Positions 42,810 through 51,240 of a stretch of DNA of 64,000 bases are shown in pieces. Numbering within the stretch: the stretch's first letter is position 1; each line of letters begins with the position of its first letter. The position numbers and the translations under genes were made by a program. The notes under the pieces were generated by a model, which searched no databases, was not told the origin of the DNA, and worked only from the letters and a program-made list of their open reading frames with translations. This stretch comes from Patescibacteria group bacterium (lineage in GTDB: Bacteria; Patescibacteriota; Microgenomatia; UBA8517): contig DASZQR010000010.1 of assembly GCA_035549555.1 (NCBI GenBank), positions 620,001 to 684,000 on the forward strand, in the 5' to 3' direction.

Positions 42810-43472
42810 TTCTTCTGGTTTAGTTTCCTCTGCAGGAGCCGCTTCACCTTCGGCCGCTACTGGAGTTTCTCCTTCGGCTGGAGTTTCTGCAACTGGTGTT
42901 TCAATTACCTCTTCTTTCTGTGGTGGTTCTACTTTAACAACCATTGCCTCAGGATCTTCTTTAACTTCAACTTTTGTGCCATCAATTTTAAGACCTGAAA
43001 CTTTTACAACTTGGTCAACTTGAGTCAACTCTTCAGCTTTGATTTCAAATTTCTCTGGAAGGTCAGTTGGAAGTGCTTCAACTTCAAGTTCCTGCAAAAG
43101 AAGAACTACTGTTCCCTCTCCGCTCTTTTCAACTGGGGATTCACCAGTAACTTCAACTGGAATTTGTGCAGTAACTTTTTCTTTCAAATTAACTTGCTTA
43201 AAATCGATATGAAGAATATCTCCGGTTGCAGGATGTGTTTGAATATTTGAAACCAAAACTGGTCTTTCATCCTTTTCGACCATCAAATAAACAATCGCAG
43301 TTTCTCCTGCTTTTTTAAATGTTTCTCTAAATTCCTTCTCATCAACTGTGATAGAAACGCTTTTTACGTCCTTTCCGTAGATGTTTGCTGGAACTTTTCC
43401 CGACTTTCGAAGGTTTCTGGCTTTTCGGCCAAGTTCTTTTCGCTTAGTTGCCGAAAGAGATATTTTTGTCAT
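42798..43472 (-). CDS. rplY: Ribosomal protein bL25 (CTC/TL5 type)
   Basis: 224 residues. The N-terminal 5S-rRNA-binding domain (KISLSATKRKELGRKARNLRKSGKVPANIYG) and the C-terminal TL5/CTC domain (VNLKEKVTAQIPVEVTGESP) are both present, followed by a low-complexity acidic Ala/Glu/Pro tail. It sits at the central protuberance of the 50S subunit. Its first 29 bases overlap the end of the DUF4012 gene upstream. Confidence 0.95.
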   Translation of the reverse strand: MTKISLSATKRKELGRKARNLRKSGKVPANIYGKDVKSVSITVDEKEFRETFKKAGETAIVYLMVEKDERPVLVSNIQTHPATGDILHIDFKQVNLKEKVTAQIPVEVTGESPVEKSGEGTVVLLLQELEVEALPTDLPEKFEIKAEELTQVDQVVKVSGLKIDGTKVEVKEDPEAMVVKVEPPQKEEVIETPVAETPAEGETPVAAEGEAAPAEETKPEESKA

Positions 43473-45345
43473 GTTGTAAGAATATATTATACCTTGTAGT
43501 ATTATTAATTACAACCTGGATAGGAAAGTTATCAACTCCAGGCTGTTTCCTCAAATTTAAATTATTATTTTTAGGCAAACTCCAGCTGAAACTCAATTTT
43601 GTATTCTTTCCAGGATTTAATTGAAAATATTTCTCTTGTATATTATTTCCTTCAATTATTCTGACATCATCTTTATAAACTAAATCTTTTGAAAGGTTTG
43701 TATAATCAATCTCCAAACTGTAATTATTACTATTAGTATTTGTTTTAATATTTAGTACCGCATTCTCTTTAATCTGGTTATTTCCTGCGTTTCCTACATT
43801 AGCATCAATTATTCCAAAAGAATTTGCCAAAATTCCCCCGTCCCAATTAAGTTCTACTAGTGTTGTTTCATCGTCCGTTTTATTCATAAATACTTGTACA
43901 TTTTTGCTATCTAAAAGAGAAATAATATTATCAAAATTAATATTATTAATATCCGTTGTTATTCCTATCACTCCATCAATATTTTGATTTGTTTCTTTAT
44001 TAAAAAACCATTCTGCTTTTGCGGACGCTTGCGAAAAATCAGGATCCCAATTTGAATTTGCAAGGTTCCAGGAAGCAAGTCCTGCATAATTTTTTAATGC
44101 ATCAGGTGGAGTTACAAATCCACGTAGTTGTGAATCAACATCATCGACATTAATTGCATTTTTGTTTATTAGTCTCCCATTATTAAAACTATAAACTATC
44201 AAATTAGTTATATATCCTCCAGTTGGTCGCAATTTATTTGGATCTTGCACAATAACCAAATAATTTTTCTGTCCGTTTATACCAAGTATGTTTGGTAAAT
44301 CTTTTGCAAGTTTACGCAAACTCTGTAAATAAAAACTAATATTCGTAAGGTTTGTATCAGGTAAAAAATCTTTAGAATTACTGGAGGCAGATAAAAATGC
44401 AGTTTCGCTATAAAGACTATCAATATTTAAATAAAACTGGTTTGCTTGTGTCTTTAAATCATAATCGTTATTTCCGTTTACTTCATTAAAAATCCTCTGT
44501 CCTAATAAAATTGTTTTATAAGCTTGTATTCCAATTTCGTCATATTTCAAAATATCGCTAGCAATCTGTTTTCCGTTATTTGAAAACGTAAAACCAACAC
44601 CAGCAATATTTGCAAACACCTTCGAAGTTTCAAAATAAATATTTGCTCCGTTTAAGTCCTTATTATTAATTTCATTAACACCGTTCTTTAATAAGAAAGA
44701 TGATATAAACAAAGATAAAAATGGCGTAGCTATAATCCACAAAATAATTATTATTAATATTCCGAAAGATCTAATCTTATTTTGCTTTCTTCTTTTCCTT
44801 TGAACTTTAATTGGTTTATTCTCAGGAATCAAAATTTTTCTTATAACGATATCGGGTTGTGCTTCAATTAATTTTTCTTTAATTTCCTCAATTTTCTCAA
44901 CTAATTTAAATCTATTTTCTCCAATTACAGTTTCGTTTTCTCCGTTATATCCAAAAAAACTATGCAATATTTTTTCAATCAATGCATCGTTAATTTCTGC
45001 TTCTCCTAAATAAATTATTTTAATTTTTAAGTTTCTTGCGTTCTCTTTTGCAAAATTTATCAATTCATTTTCAATTCCATACGGTAAAATAAGCACCGAC
45101 TTTGGCTTCAAATTTTGGACATCTTCAAAAATGGCACGTAAGCGTGTCATGGTGAGCGAAGTCGAACCATCTCTAAAACCAACAATTAAAAAAAGATAAA
45201 CAATATTATTTAAGTTTTCATCACGAAGTGACAAGCTCTGCTTATAAGAGGTGTGTAAGTGTTTGCGGGAAAGATTTTCAGAAAGTTTTTCTTGTAAATC
45301 TTTATAATCTGAAATAATTAACGCGAGTTGTAAATCATCTTTCAT
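43444..45345 (-). CDS. DUF4012-domain membrane protein
   Basis: 633 residues. An N-terminal soluble region (about 1-190) resembling a NAD-epimerase or receiver-like alpha/beta domain (KSVLILPYGIENELI; IKIIYLGEAEI) precedes one helix (about 200-222). The large extracytoplasmic part contains the DUF4012 core: NYLVIVQDPNKLRPTGGYI, DVDSQLRGFVTPPDALKNY, NSNWDPDFSQASAKAEWFF and IDGVIGITTDI. DUF4012 proteins are common in CPR and actinobacterial envelopes, with an LCP-like relationship suggested. A palindromic repeat (45149-45170) is read in frame near residue 60. Several -10-like boxes lie in the 99 bases upstream. Confidence 0.85.
   Translation of the reverse strand: MKDDLQLALIISDYKDLQEKLSENLSRKHLHTSYKQSLSLRDENLNNIVYLFLIVGFRDGSTSLTMTRLRAIFEDVQNLKPKSVLILPYGIENELINFAKENARNLKIKIIYLGEAEINDALIEKILHSFFGYNGENETVIGENRFKLVEKIEEIKEKLIEAQPDIVIRKILIPENKPIKVQRKRRKQNKIRSFGILIIIILWIIATPFLSLFISSFLLKNGVNEINNKDLNGANIYFETSKVFANIAGVGFTFSNNGKQIASDILKYDEIGIQAYKTILLGQRIFNEVNGNNDYDLKTQANQFYLNIDSLYSETAFLSASSNSKDFLPDTNLTNISFYLQSLRKLAKDLPNILGINGQKNYLVIVQDPNKLRPTGGYITNLIVYSFNNGRLINKNAINVDDVDSQLRGFVTPPDALKNYAGLASWNLANSNWDPDFSQASAKAEWFFNKETNQNIDGVIGITTDINNINFDNIISLLDSKNVQVFMNKTDDETTLVELNWDGGILANSFGIIDANVGNAGNNQIKENAVLNIKTNTNSNNYSLEIDYTNLSKDLVYKDDVRIIEGNNIQEKYFQLNPGKNTKLSFSWSLPKNNNLNLRKQPGVDNFPIQVVINNTTRYNIFLQHDKNISFGN
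45149..45170. repeat. Dispersed imperfect palindrome inside the DUF4012 gene
   Basis: ATGGTGAGCGAAG TCGAACCAT, 22 bases, with compensatory ends (ATGGT/ACCAT in place of ATCCT/AGGAT), in frame. Confidence 0.65.
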
Positions 45346-45444
45346 GGTGGGCTCTTATATCATATTAGAGCCTGAAAATTATATCCGCAAGCAGCTTGTG
45401 GTTTTGAAATATTATACACGCGCGTCTGTCTAAGTTTTCCCGTT

Positions 45445-45888
45445 CTAGTTGGCTCCGCGACGTGAAATTTCGTCCAACTTCACATTTACCATTTTATCCG
45501 CAATCGAATTCTCTTTTCGTGGAACATGAAGAAAAGTTATTTTTAATTTATTATCAGCAATTATTTTTTTAACTTCCATTGCTAGTGTTATCATGTTAAC
45601 ATCCTTGATTTTGTATTCCCCCTTTAGCTGTTTGACAACTAGTTCACTATCTAAGCGAAATTCTATTTCGCAATCCCGAGCGAAGTCGAGGGGCATTTTA
45701 ATCAATGCTTCAAGTGCAAGTACTACACCATTATACTCAGCAACATTATTAGTAGTTATTCCAAGATATTCAGAATCTTTTTTTACAATTTCCTGACCAA
45801 TATGAATTATATATGCACATGCAGCAGGTCCTGGGTTTCCCCTGCTCCCTCCATCTGAAAAAATAACTATTCTTGAAGAGTTCTCCAC
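45445..45888 (-). CDS. RNase H type-1 family protein
   Basis: 147 residues, GTG start one base after the jag stop. RNase H signatures are FSDGGSRGNPGPAACAYII (first Asp), NNVAEYNGVVLALEAL (catalytic Glu), FRLDSELVVKQLKGEYK (second Asp) and a late VPRKENSIADKMVN (last Asp). This is the bacterial/archaeal short RNase HI branch that cuts RNA in RNA-DNA hybrids. A palindromic repeat (45673-45696) lies in frame between the Glu and second Asp motifs. Confidence 0.88.
   Translation of the reverse strand: MENSSRIVIFSDGGSRGNPGPAACAYIIHIGQEIVKKDSEYLGITTNNVAEYNGVVLALEALIKMPLDFARDCEIEFRLDSELVVKQLKGEYKIKDVNMITLAMEVKKIIADNKLKITFLHVPRKENSIADKMVNVKLDEISRRGAN
45673..45696. repeat. Dispersed imperfect palindrome inside the RNase H gene
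   Basis: ATCCCGAGCGAAGTCGAGGG plus four bases, in frame. On the minus strand it encodes MPLDFARD in a surface loop. Confidence 0.6.
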
Positions 45889-45889
45889 T

Positions 45890-46363
45890 TTATTTCTTTA
45901 ACTTCGTGTTATGCCTTACAACTAAGTAGCGGTCAATTCCTTCTCCCTCAGAAACTGTCTCAATATCTTTTTCTTCAGCTAAAGTCATATGAATAATTCT
46001 TCTACTGTTTGCATTCAAGTTATAAAGTTTTTCTTCTCCAGTTTGTCGTGCGCGCTCTGCGGTTTGTTTTGCAAGTTCAACAAGTCTTTCATTTTGTTTT
46101 TCGCTCCAGTGAGCAACATCTAAAGATATCTTTACCCAATCCCCTGTTTTTTGTTTCATAGCTATAGTCAAAAATGATTGAATAGATGACAAAGTCATTC
46201 CGTGTGCACCAATAAGAAGTCCTGTACTCTCTCCTGGGTCAAGTTCTATTTTGTAAAGAGTTCCTTCTTCCTGTTTTTCCTCTGTGATTTCAGCTTTTAC
46301 CTCAATACCAATAAGTTTAAATAACTCACTTAGAAGATTTTGTATTTCCTTTTGCGTTTCCAT
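45890..46363 (-). CDS. jag: Jag/KhpB RNA-binding protein (KH plus R3H)
   Basis: 157 residues. The KH-type domain (GESTGLLIGAHGMTLSSIQSFL) and R3H domain (NANSRRIIHMTLAEEKDIETVSEGEGIDRYLVV) are both present. The N-terminal Jag domain is shortened. Next to yidC, as in many genomes, where the operon is rpmH-rnpA-yidD-yidC-jag. It overlaps the end of yidC by 38 bases. It binds RNA and affects cell elongation and division in Firmicutes. Confidence 0.92.
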   Translation of the reverse strand: METQKEIQNLLSELFKLIGIEVKAEITEEKQEEGTLYKIELDPGESTGLLIGAHGMTLSSIQSFLTIAMKQKTGDWVKISLDVAHWSEKQNERLVELAKQTAERARQTGEEKLYNLNANSRRIIHMTLAEEKDIETVSEGEGIDRYLVVRHNTKLKK

Positions 46364-47174
46364 TCCCCGATTGTATCACACGAAGCGCTTTAATCCAAGA
46401 TTTTAGGCCTCCAAGCCCAGTTGTTCTGTATTGTTGAAACGCCTGATAAATCGAAAATGTTACCCAATAAATGGCAACGCCAGAAGGAAAACGTCCTCCA
46501 ACCAAAAGTGTCATAAGAGGTAGGGTATAAATCATTGAAGATTGCATAGCAACCATAGCATCATCCATTTCGCCTTTAGTCTTTTTTGCAATTTGTTCTT
46601 CTTTTTCAATATAAGGGCTGGCAATTTTTGCAGATATCATCTGTGAAACGCCGGCAAGAATTAGAAAAAGTCCCGGAATTGCAAAAGGAATTCCATGAAT
46701 ATTAAATGTATCAGGCTTAGTTAAATCTAAATATAAAAATTTTGTATTAATCATTTCGTGTGCGTCAAATTTAAGAGGTGAGTAGAGAATCGTATTAAAT
46801 TTTGTAACGCTTGCATTTGAAAGGTATTGAATAAAAACTTCAACAAGTCCATAAAACACAACCAGCTGCAGAATAATAGGCAAACATCCTCCAAGTCCAG
46901 GGTTGACTCCATATTGTTTATAGAGCTCGCTTTGAGCTTGGGTTAATTTCATTCTATCGTTTTTATATTTCTTTTTTAACTTATCCAGTTGAGGTTGTAT
47001 TTCGCGCATTTTTTTCATCGACTCCAATGATTTTTTAGTAAAGGGTCTAATAAGAAGTGCAAGTGCAATAGAAAAGCCAATAATAGCAAGTCCCATGTTA
47101 TTTCCAAGTAAGCGATAGAAGATAACAAGCCCGTTTGCCAAAGGTTGTATTAAGTATGTAGTAAAAATATTCAT
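46326..47174 (-). CDS. yidC: Membrane protein insertase YidC
   Basis: 282 residues, the short form without the large periplasmic domain of Gram-negative YidC, as in monoderm bacteria. Five helices are predicted. The family core is seen as NNMGLAIIGFSIALALLIRPF, a basic cytosolic loop (MKKMREIQPQLDKLKKKY), and GVNPGLGGCLPIILQLVVFYGL. It inserts small membrane proteins with or without Sec. The gene lies six bases downstream of yidD. Confidence 0.95.
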   Translation of the reverse strand: MNIFTTYLIQPLANGLVIFYRLLGNNMGLAIIGFSIALALLIRPFTKKSLESMKKMREIQPQLDKLKKKYKNDRMKLTQAQSELYKQYGVNPGLGGCLPIILQLVVFYGLVEVFIQYLSNASVTKFNTILYSPLKFDAHEMINTKFLYLDLTKPDTFNIHGIPFAIPGLFLILAGVSQMISAKIASPYIEKEEQIAKKTKGEMDDAMVAMQSSMIYTLPLMTLLVGGRFPSGVAIYWVTFSIYQAFQQYRTTGLGGLKSWIKALRVIQSGNGNAKGNTKSSK

Positions 47175-47179
47175 ATATT

Positions 47180-47383
47180 TTAAATTACCGGATCATAACC
47201 AGCTTTAGAAAGGGGATTACACCTCAAAATTCTCCAAGCACTCATAAACCCTCCTTTAACTATTCCATATTTCTGTATTGCCTGTGCAGCATATTCGCTG
47301 CAAGTTGGTGTAAATCGGCATGCATGTCCAAAATAAACCACAAAAATAGGGGATATATATTTTTTATAAAAATCTAAAAGCAT
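47180..47383 (-). CDS. yidD: Membrane protein insertion efficiency factor YidD
   Basis: 67 residues with the family's invariant core: [26 protein letters not shown] and [18 protein letters not shown]. Three Cys are present. It overlaps rnpA by 20 bases, as commonly seen. Confidence 0.95.
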   Translation of the reverse strand: MLLDFYKKYISPIFVVYFGHACRFTPTCSEYAAQAIQKYGIVKGGFMSAWRILRCNPLSKAGYDPVI

Positions 47384-47669
47384 TTTTCAACTCAGCCTCT
47401 ATTCTACCATAATTAAGTCTAGTTATGCTGGGCTTGACAATAATTACATAGTCATACGATTTCTCCATCAGTTTATTAATACGAACCGCTTCTTTTATCT
47501 GTCTTCTTATTTTATTACGGGTTACTGCTTTTGTAGATATTTTTTTACTAACAATTACTCCAATTCTTGCTTCTTCCTCGTCGAGTCTATTCAAAAAATT
47601 AATTGTAAAGTAGGGGAATGTACGAAAATTTCCTTGCGATCGGACAACATCAAAGTCCTTTTTGTTCAT
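47364..47669 (-). CDS. rnpA: RNase P protein component
   Basis: 101 residues. The conserved RNR helix ([17 protein letters not shown]) and the preceding strand ([11 protein letters not shown]) are clear, as is the late YDYVIIVKP strand. It partners RNase P RNA, which is not in this window. It starts three bases after rpmH. Confidence 0.93.
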   Translation of the reverse strand: MNKKDFDVVRSQGNFRTFPYFTINFLNRLDEEEARIGVIVSKKISTKAVTRNKIRRQIKEAVRINKLMEKSYDYVIIVKPSITRLNYGRIEAELKNAFRFL

Positions 47670-47672
47670 TAA

Positions 47673-47813
47673 TTAAATAGTAATTCTTTTGCGCCCAATA
47701 GAAGTTCTGCGCTTAATTACTTGGCGTCCGCTTTTAGTTTTATTGCGAGCCCTAAATCCATGAACGCGTTTCCTGTGAATTTTGCTTGGTTGATATGTTC
47801 TCTTCGTTGCCAT
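47673..47813 (-). CDS. rpmH: Ribosomal protein bL34
   Basis: 46 residues, [20 protein letters not shown] then [16 protein letters not shown], ending RKRITI; the classic short basic protein of the 50S subunit next to rnpA. TATAAT (47825-47820 on the minus strand) lies six bases before the ATG. Confidence 0.96.
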   Translation of the reverse strand: MATKRTYQPSKIHRKRVHGFRARNKTKSGRQVIKRRTSIGRKRITI

Positions 47814-47862
47814 ACGAAAATTATATCAAAATATTTCTCTTTTTGCTAATATAATTTCCCCC

Positions 47863-47891
47863 TTGACCATTTGTGGATAACTCGTTAAAAG
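47863..47891 (+). promoter_or_regulatory. dnaA promoter with a DnaA box in the spacer
   Basis: TTGACC (47863-47868), 17 bases, TAAAAG (47886-47891), 12 bases before ATG 47904. The spacer contains TGTGGATAA (47872-47880), a perfect DnaA box on the reverse strand (TTATCCACA). Confidence 0.6.
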
Positions 47892-47903
47892 AAGTGGACA
47901 AGT

Positions 47904-49283
47904 ATGAAGCAGGATAAAGTTCAAATCTGGCATGATGTTTTAGAATCTGTAAAAGTTTCAGTCTCCGCTGCAATCTTTTCAACTTGGATCTCTCAAACTG
48001 AATTAGGCAGTTTAAAAAAAGTAAATGACACTCGTTATCTTGCAACAATAGTTTGTAATTCTTATTTTGTTAAGCAAACAATTCAGGAAAGATATTTCGG
48101 CCTTCTTCAAGACTCTCTAATGAAAGCAGTTGATGCACCAGTCGATTTAGAATTCACAGTTGGAGCAGTCGCCTCAGTCGCTCCAAAAAAAGAAATTCCA
48201 ATCGCGCCTCTTTTTGCCGAAGATGACAAAGATGAAGATCTAACTCAAAAACTAGTTTCAAGTAATATTCGTTTAGGTTTCACTTTCGAAAACTTCGCTG
48301 TCTCAGGAAGCAATCAAATGGCCTACGCCGCAGCCCAAAGCATTGCAGCAACTCCTGGTATTGCATACAACCCGCTTTTTATTTGGGGAGGAGTTGGAGT
48401 AGGCAAAACCCATTTAATGCAAGCAGTTGGATTTAAAATGATTAAATCAAATCCAAATGCAAAAGTATTATTGTGTTCTGCAGAAGAATTCACAAATGAA
48501 GTAGTGCAGGGAATTAGAAATAAAACAACGCAAGCAGTAAGAGATAAATACAGAAAGCTTCAAGGCTTGTTTGTTGACGATATTCAGTTTATAAGCGGCA
48601 AAGAAGGTGTCCAGGAAGAGTTCTTCCACACCTTTAATGCTGTAGTCGGTTCTGGTGGGCAAATTATATTAACTTCAGATACAGAACCTTCAAAAATTAA
48701 AAATCTCGAAGACAGATTAAAAAGCAGATTTGAAGCGGGCTTAACTGTTGATATAGGAAAAGCTGACTTCGAATTAAAATGTGCCATCATTCAAATTAAA
48801 GGAAAAGAAAAGGGAATTGAACTACCAATAGAACTTGTAAGTATTATTGCAGGCAATATCGAAGGGGCAAGACAAATTCAAGGTTTTCTGACTCGCCTCT
48901 TTTCAGAAAGTAAGATAAAAAATATTCCCATCGACGAAAATCTCGTAAAATCATTATTAAGTAAAGGAGGGGATGGTATAGAAAATTTAACTCCAAAAGA
49001 AAAAGTAAGCCCAGAAAAAGTTTTTGATGCAGTCTCAACTCATTTTTCTGTAAGCAAGAAAGCTTTATTAAGTCATGTCCGTTCTCAATCAGTCGCGCGT
49101 CCAAGGCAAATATTAATGTATCTTCTCAGGATTGAATTAGGTTTGCCTTTTGATGAAATCGGCCAAACAATTGGCGGCCGCGATCATAGCACTGTCATGC
49201 ACGCTGTGGAAAAAGTAACTTCTCTAGCTTCAAGCGATGCCAAAACTCGTGAGGATATCATGGGGATAAAACAGATCCTTTGA
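47904..49283 (+). CDS. dnaA: Chromosomal replication initiator DnaA
   Basis: 459 residues. Domain I (about 1-80, WHDVLESVKVSVSAAIFSTWI), a short domain II, and AAA+ domain III with Walker A GGVGVGKT (about 162-169), Walker B LFVDDIQF (about 222-229) and the arginine-finger region. Domain IV has the DNA-binding signature GGRDHSTVMHAVEKV (about 422-436). It binds DnaA boxes in oriC directly downstream and one in its own promoter. The next gene on this strand is dnaN. Confidence 0.97.
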   Translation: MKQDKVQIWHDVLESVKVSVSAAIFSTWISQTELGSLKKVNDTRYLATIVCNSYFVKQTIQERYFGLLQDSLMKAVDAPVDLEFTVGAVASVAPKKEIPIAPLFAEDDKDEDLTQKLVSSNIRLGFTFENFAVSGSNQMAYAAAQSIAATPGIAYNPLFIWGGVGVGKTHLMQAVGFKMIKSNPNAKVLLCSAEEFTNEVVQGIRNKTTQAVRDKYRKLQGLFVDDIQFISGKEGVQEEFFHTFNAVVGSGGQIILTSDTEPSKIKNLEDRLKSRFEAGLTVDIGKADFELKCAIIQIKGKEKGIELPIELVSIIAGNIEGARQIQGFLTRLFSESKIKNIPIDENLVKSLLSKGGDGIENLTPKEKVSPEKVFDAVSTHFSVSKKALLSHVRSQSVARPRQILMYLLRIELGLPFDEIGQTIGGRDHSTVMHAVEKVTSLASSDAKTREDIMGIKQIL

Positions 49284-49487
49284 GGTTGTCCTGTGGACAA
49301 ACGCCAACAATTATCCACTTATCCACCATGAAAACTGCGTTATCCACAAAACTATCCACACCTCACCCGAAATTCACCTCAAAGCTATTATCCACATACC
49401 CACATTACTACTACTGCTTCTACTATTTAATTATATAAACTAACACTTTATTGACTAAAACTTATAAATTGCTATTATGTGGATTAA
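49284..49487. other. Replication origin (oriC) between dnaA and dnaN
   Basis: 204 bases. DnaA boxes on the plus strand: TTATCCACT (49311-49319), TTATCCACC (49319-49327), TTATCCACA (49340-49348), CTATCCACA (49352-49360) and TTATCCACA (49388-49396), plus inverted TGTGGACAA (49292-49300). The last box is followed by a short C-rich spacer and seven trinucleotides (49405-49425: TTA CTA CTA CTG CTT CTA CTA). Their complement matches the DnaA-trio pattern. An AT-rich stretch (49426-49487) then follows and is the likely unwinding site. Confidence 0.85.
49451..49478 (+). promoter_or_regulatory. dnaN promoter TTGACT-16-TATTAT
   Basis: TTGACT (49451-49456), a 16-base spacer and TATTAT (49473-49478), nine bases before ATG 49488. 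It lies within the AT-rich side of oriC. Confidence 0.6.
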
Positions 49488-50618
49488 ATGAAAGTCCAAG
49501 TACTTCAGGAAGATCTGAATAATAACTTACAAACAGCAATACGATTTATAGCGTCACGTACAACTCTCCCAATTCTTAGTAATTTCTTATTAGAAACAGA
49601 TAAAACAAAACTAAAAATCTCAGCAACCAATCTTGAAATGTCAATTTCAACTTCGATTGGCGCTAAAGTCGAAGAGGAAGGAAATATTACAATTCCGGCA
49701 AAATATTTTGAGGAAATCATTTCTAATTTAAATAAAGGCCAAATAGATTTAATTGCACAAAATGAAAAAATGGAAATAGTTTCCCAAAATTCAGAAATTA
49801 ATTTACCAGTAACACCTTCAAACGATTTTCCTAAAATCCCAAATGAAATAGATGATAAAAAAAGTTTTACTTTAGTTTTTGATGAATTAAAAGCTGCCTT
49901 AACTAAAATTCTTTTTGCAGTTGGAGCGGATGTTGCTCGCCCAGTTCTAACTGGTGTGTTATTTATATTTGAAAGTTCGAAATTAACTCTAGTAGCATCA
50001 GATGGCTTCCGTTTATCAAAAACCACAGTCAATTTATCCAAGGAAATATCCCTAAAGCCGGTTATAATTCCCAAAAACTCTCTTCTTGAGCTTTTAAAAA
50101 TAGGAAACAATGCCAAAGAGATTTTAATTGAATCTAAAGAAACAGAAAATCAGCTTGTTATAAAAATAAACGATGTCTTTTTTACGACCCGTTTAATTGA
50201 TGGTAACTTTCCTGATTTTGGAAAAATTATTCCCGTTTCATCAACTACTCTTGTAAGTGTTGATAAAAATGATCTTATTAAAAGTGTAAAGCTAGCAAGT
50301 ATTTTTGCTAAAGACGTTGGCAATTTAATCAAAATGACCATAGGTCATCCTGAGCGAAATTCTGATGGAGTCGAAGGGTCTCTCACAGTAACAAGCGAAG
50401 GAAAGGCTGGCAATGAAAAAGGGAGTATTGAAGCAGAGATAAAAGGCCCGTCGCTTGAAGTCTTGTTTAATTATAAATTTGTAGAAGATTTCCTGAATAA
50501 TGCAGAAGGGGATAGTGTTGAAATGAAATTAACAGATGCAGTTTCTCCTGTAATTTTTGTAGACAGTAAAAACGAAAACTTTCTTCATTTAATTATGCCA
50601 GTTAGAGTCCAAAGCTAA
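49488..50618 (+). CDS. dnaN: DNA polymerase III beta sliding clamp
   Basis: 376 residues, normal length. Three clamp domains are recognisable: TLPILSNFLLETDKTKLKISATNLEMSI (domain 1), ARPVLTGVLFIFESSKLTLVASDGFRLSKT (domain 2), and LIMPVRVQS at the C-terminus (usual P-V/M-R). Residues about 286-297 (GHPERNSDGVEG) are encoded by the dispersed palindrome at 50344-50379, a non-conserved loop in domain 3. The clamp tethers polymerase to DNA. Confidence 0.95.
   Translation: MKVQVLQEDLNNNLQTAIRFIASRTTLPILSNFLLETDKTKLKISATNLEMSISTSIGAKVEEEGNITIPAKYFEEIISNLNKGQIDLIAQNEKMEIVSQNSEINLPVTPSNDFPKIPNEIDDKKSFTLVFDELKAALTKILFAVGADVARPVLTGVLFIFESSKLTLVASDGFRLSKTTVNLSKEISLKPVIIPKNSLLELLKIGNNAKEILIESKETENQLVIKINDVFFTTRLIDGNFPDFGKIIPVSSTTLVSVDKNDLIKSVKLASIFAKDVGNLIKMTIGHPERNSDGVEGSLTVTSEGKAGNEKGSIEAEIKGPSLEVLFNYKFVEDFLNNAEGDSVEMKLTDAVSPVIFVDSKNENFLHLIMPVRVQS
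50344..50379. repeat. Dispersed imperfect palindrome inside dnaN
   Basis: Starts GTCATCCTGAGCGAA and ends GAGTCGAAGGGT, 36 bases. It is in the same reading frame as the femAB copy (HPER ... VEG). Confidence 0.7.
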
Positions 50619-50622
50619 TAAT

Positions 50623-51237
50623 TTATTTACTAGGAACTACCCTGTAAGTATGTGTTGAAGGGTCAACTCCGTTTGTGCTTACCCATGTTTTTACTTGCGA
50701 AATTGCATCTTGTGAACTAATAGCACTTTTAAGATCTATTTCCAGTGTAAGTGGTGCACTGTAAACTACTTTAAAATCAGCAGTTTCGTAAGGTGTAAGT
50801 GATGCAAGGGGATAATCTTTATTAAGATCTGACTGTAATTGTTGTAATTGCCGCGGATCGTTTTGGTCTTGAGCTGTTTTAAAATTTAATATTCCAATAG
50901 AGACTCCGCTTTGATTAATTGAGAGTTGATATGATGTGTTTTCTTGAAGATAAAGTGTATGGTTAATTGTAATTGTGGCTGGTGAATTTTGAGAAATACT
51001 CCAGTTTTCGTTTGGAGTTGATGTAACACCAATCAAAGCAGGATTTATATTTTGATTAAAAGTTATTGTAATTGGATCAAAAACATTAACATTACTTGCT
51101 TGGTTGGAAGGTACTGAGCTTGTTATAGTAAGCGGTCCTTGAATTTGGTTTTTTTGAGTTGAAGTCAGAAAAGAAATAATTATAATAACTATAAAAATTA
51201 CAACTCCAGCAATTATTATTTTCCATTTTCTACTCAT
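50623..51237 (-). CDS. Membrane-anchored Big_5 (bacterial Ig-like) protein
   Basis: 204 residues. An N-terminal helix (about 6-25), then an Ig-like Big_5 domain (LTITSSVPSNQASNVNVFDPITITFNQNI) and a C-terminal mixed domain of about 80 residues (YPLASLTPYETADFKVVYS). It begins three bases after the CHAP-protein gene and is the last gene of the secretion-like operon. An extracytoplasmic accessory protein is likely. Confidence 0.75.
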   Translation of the reverse strand: MSRKWKIIIAGVVIFIVIIIISFLTSTQKNQIQGPLTITSSVPSNQASNVNVFDPITITFNQNINPALIGVTSTPNENWSISQNSPATITINHTLYLQENTSYQLSINQSGVSIGILNFKTAQDQNDPRQLQQLQSDLNKDYPLASLTPYETADFKVVYSAPLTLEIDLKSAISSQDAISQVKTWVSTNGVDPSTHTYRVVPSK

Positions 51238-51240
51238 ATT

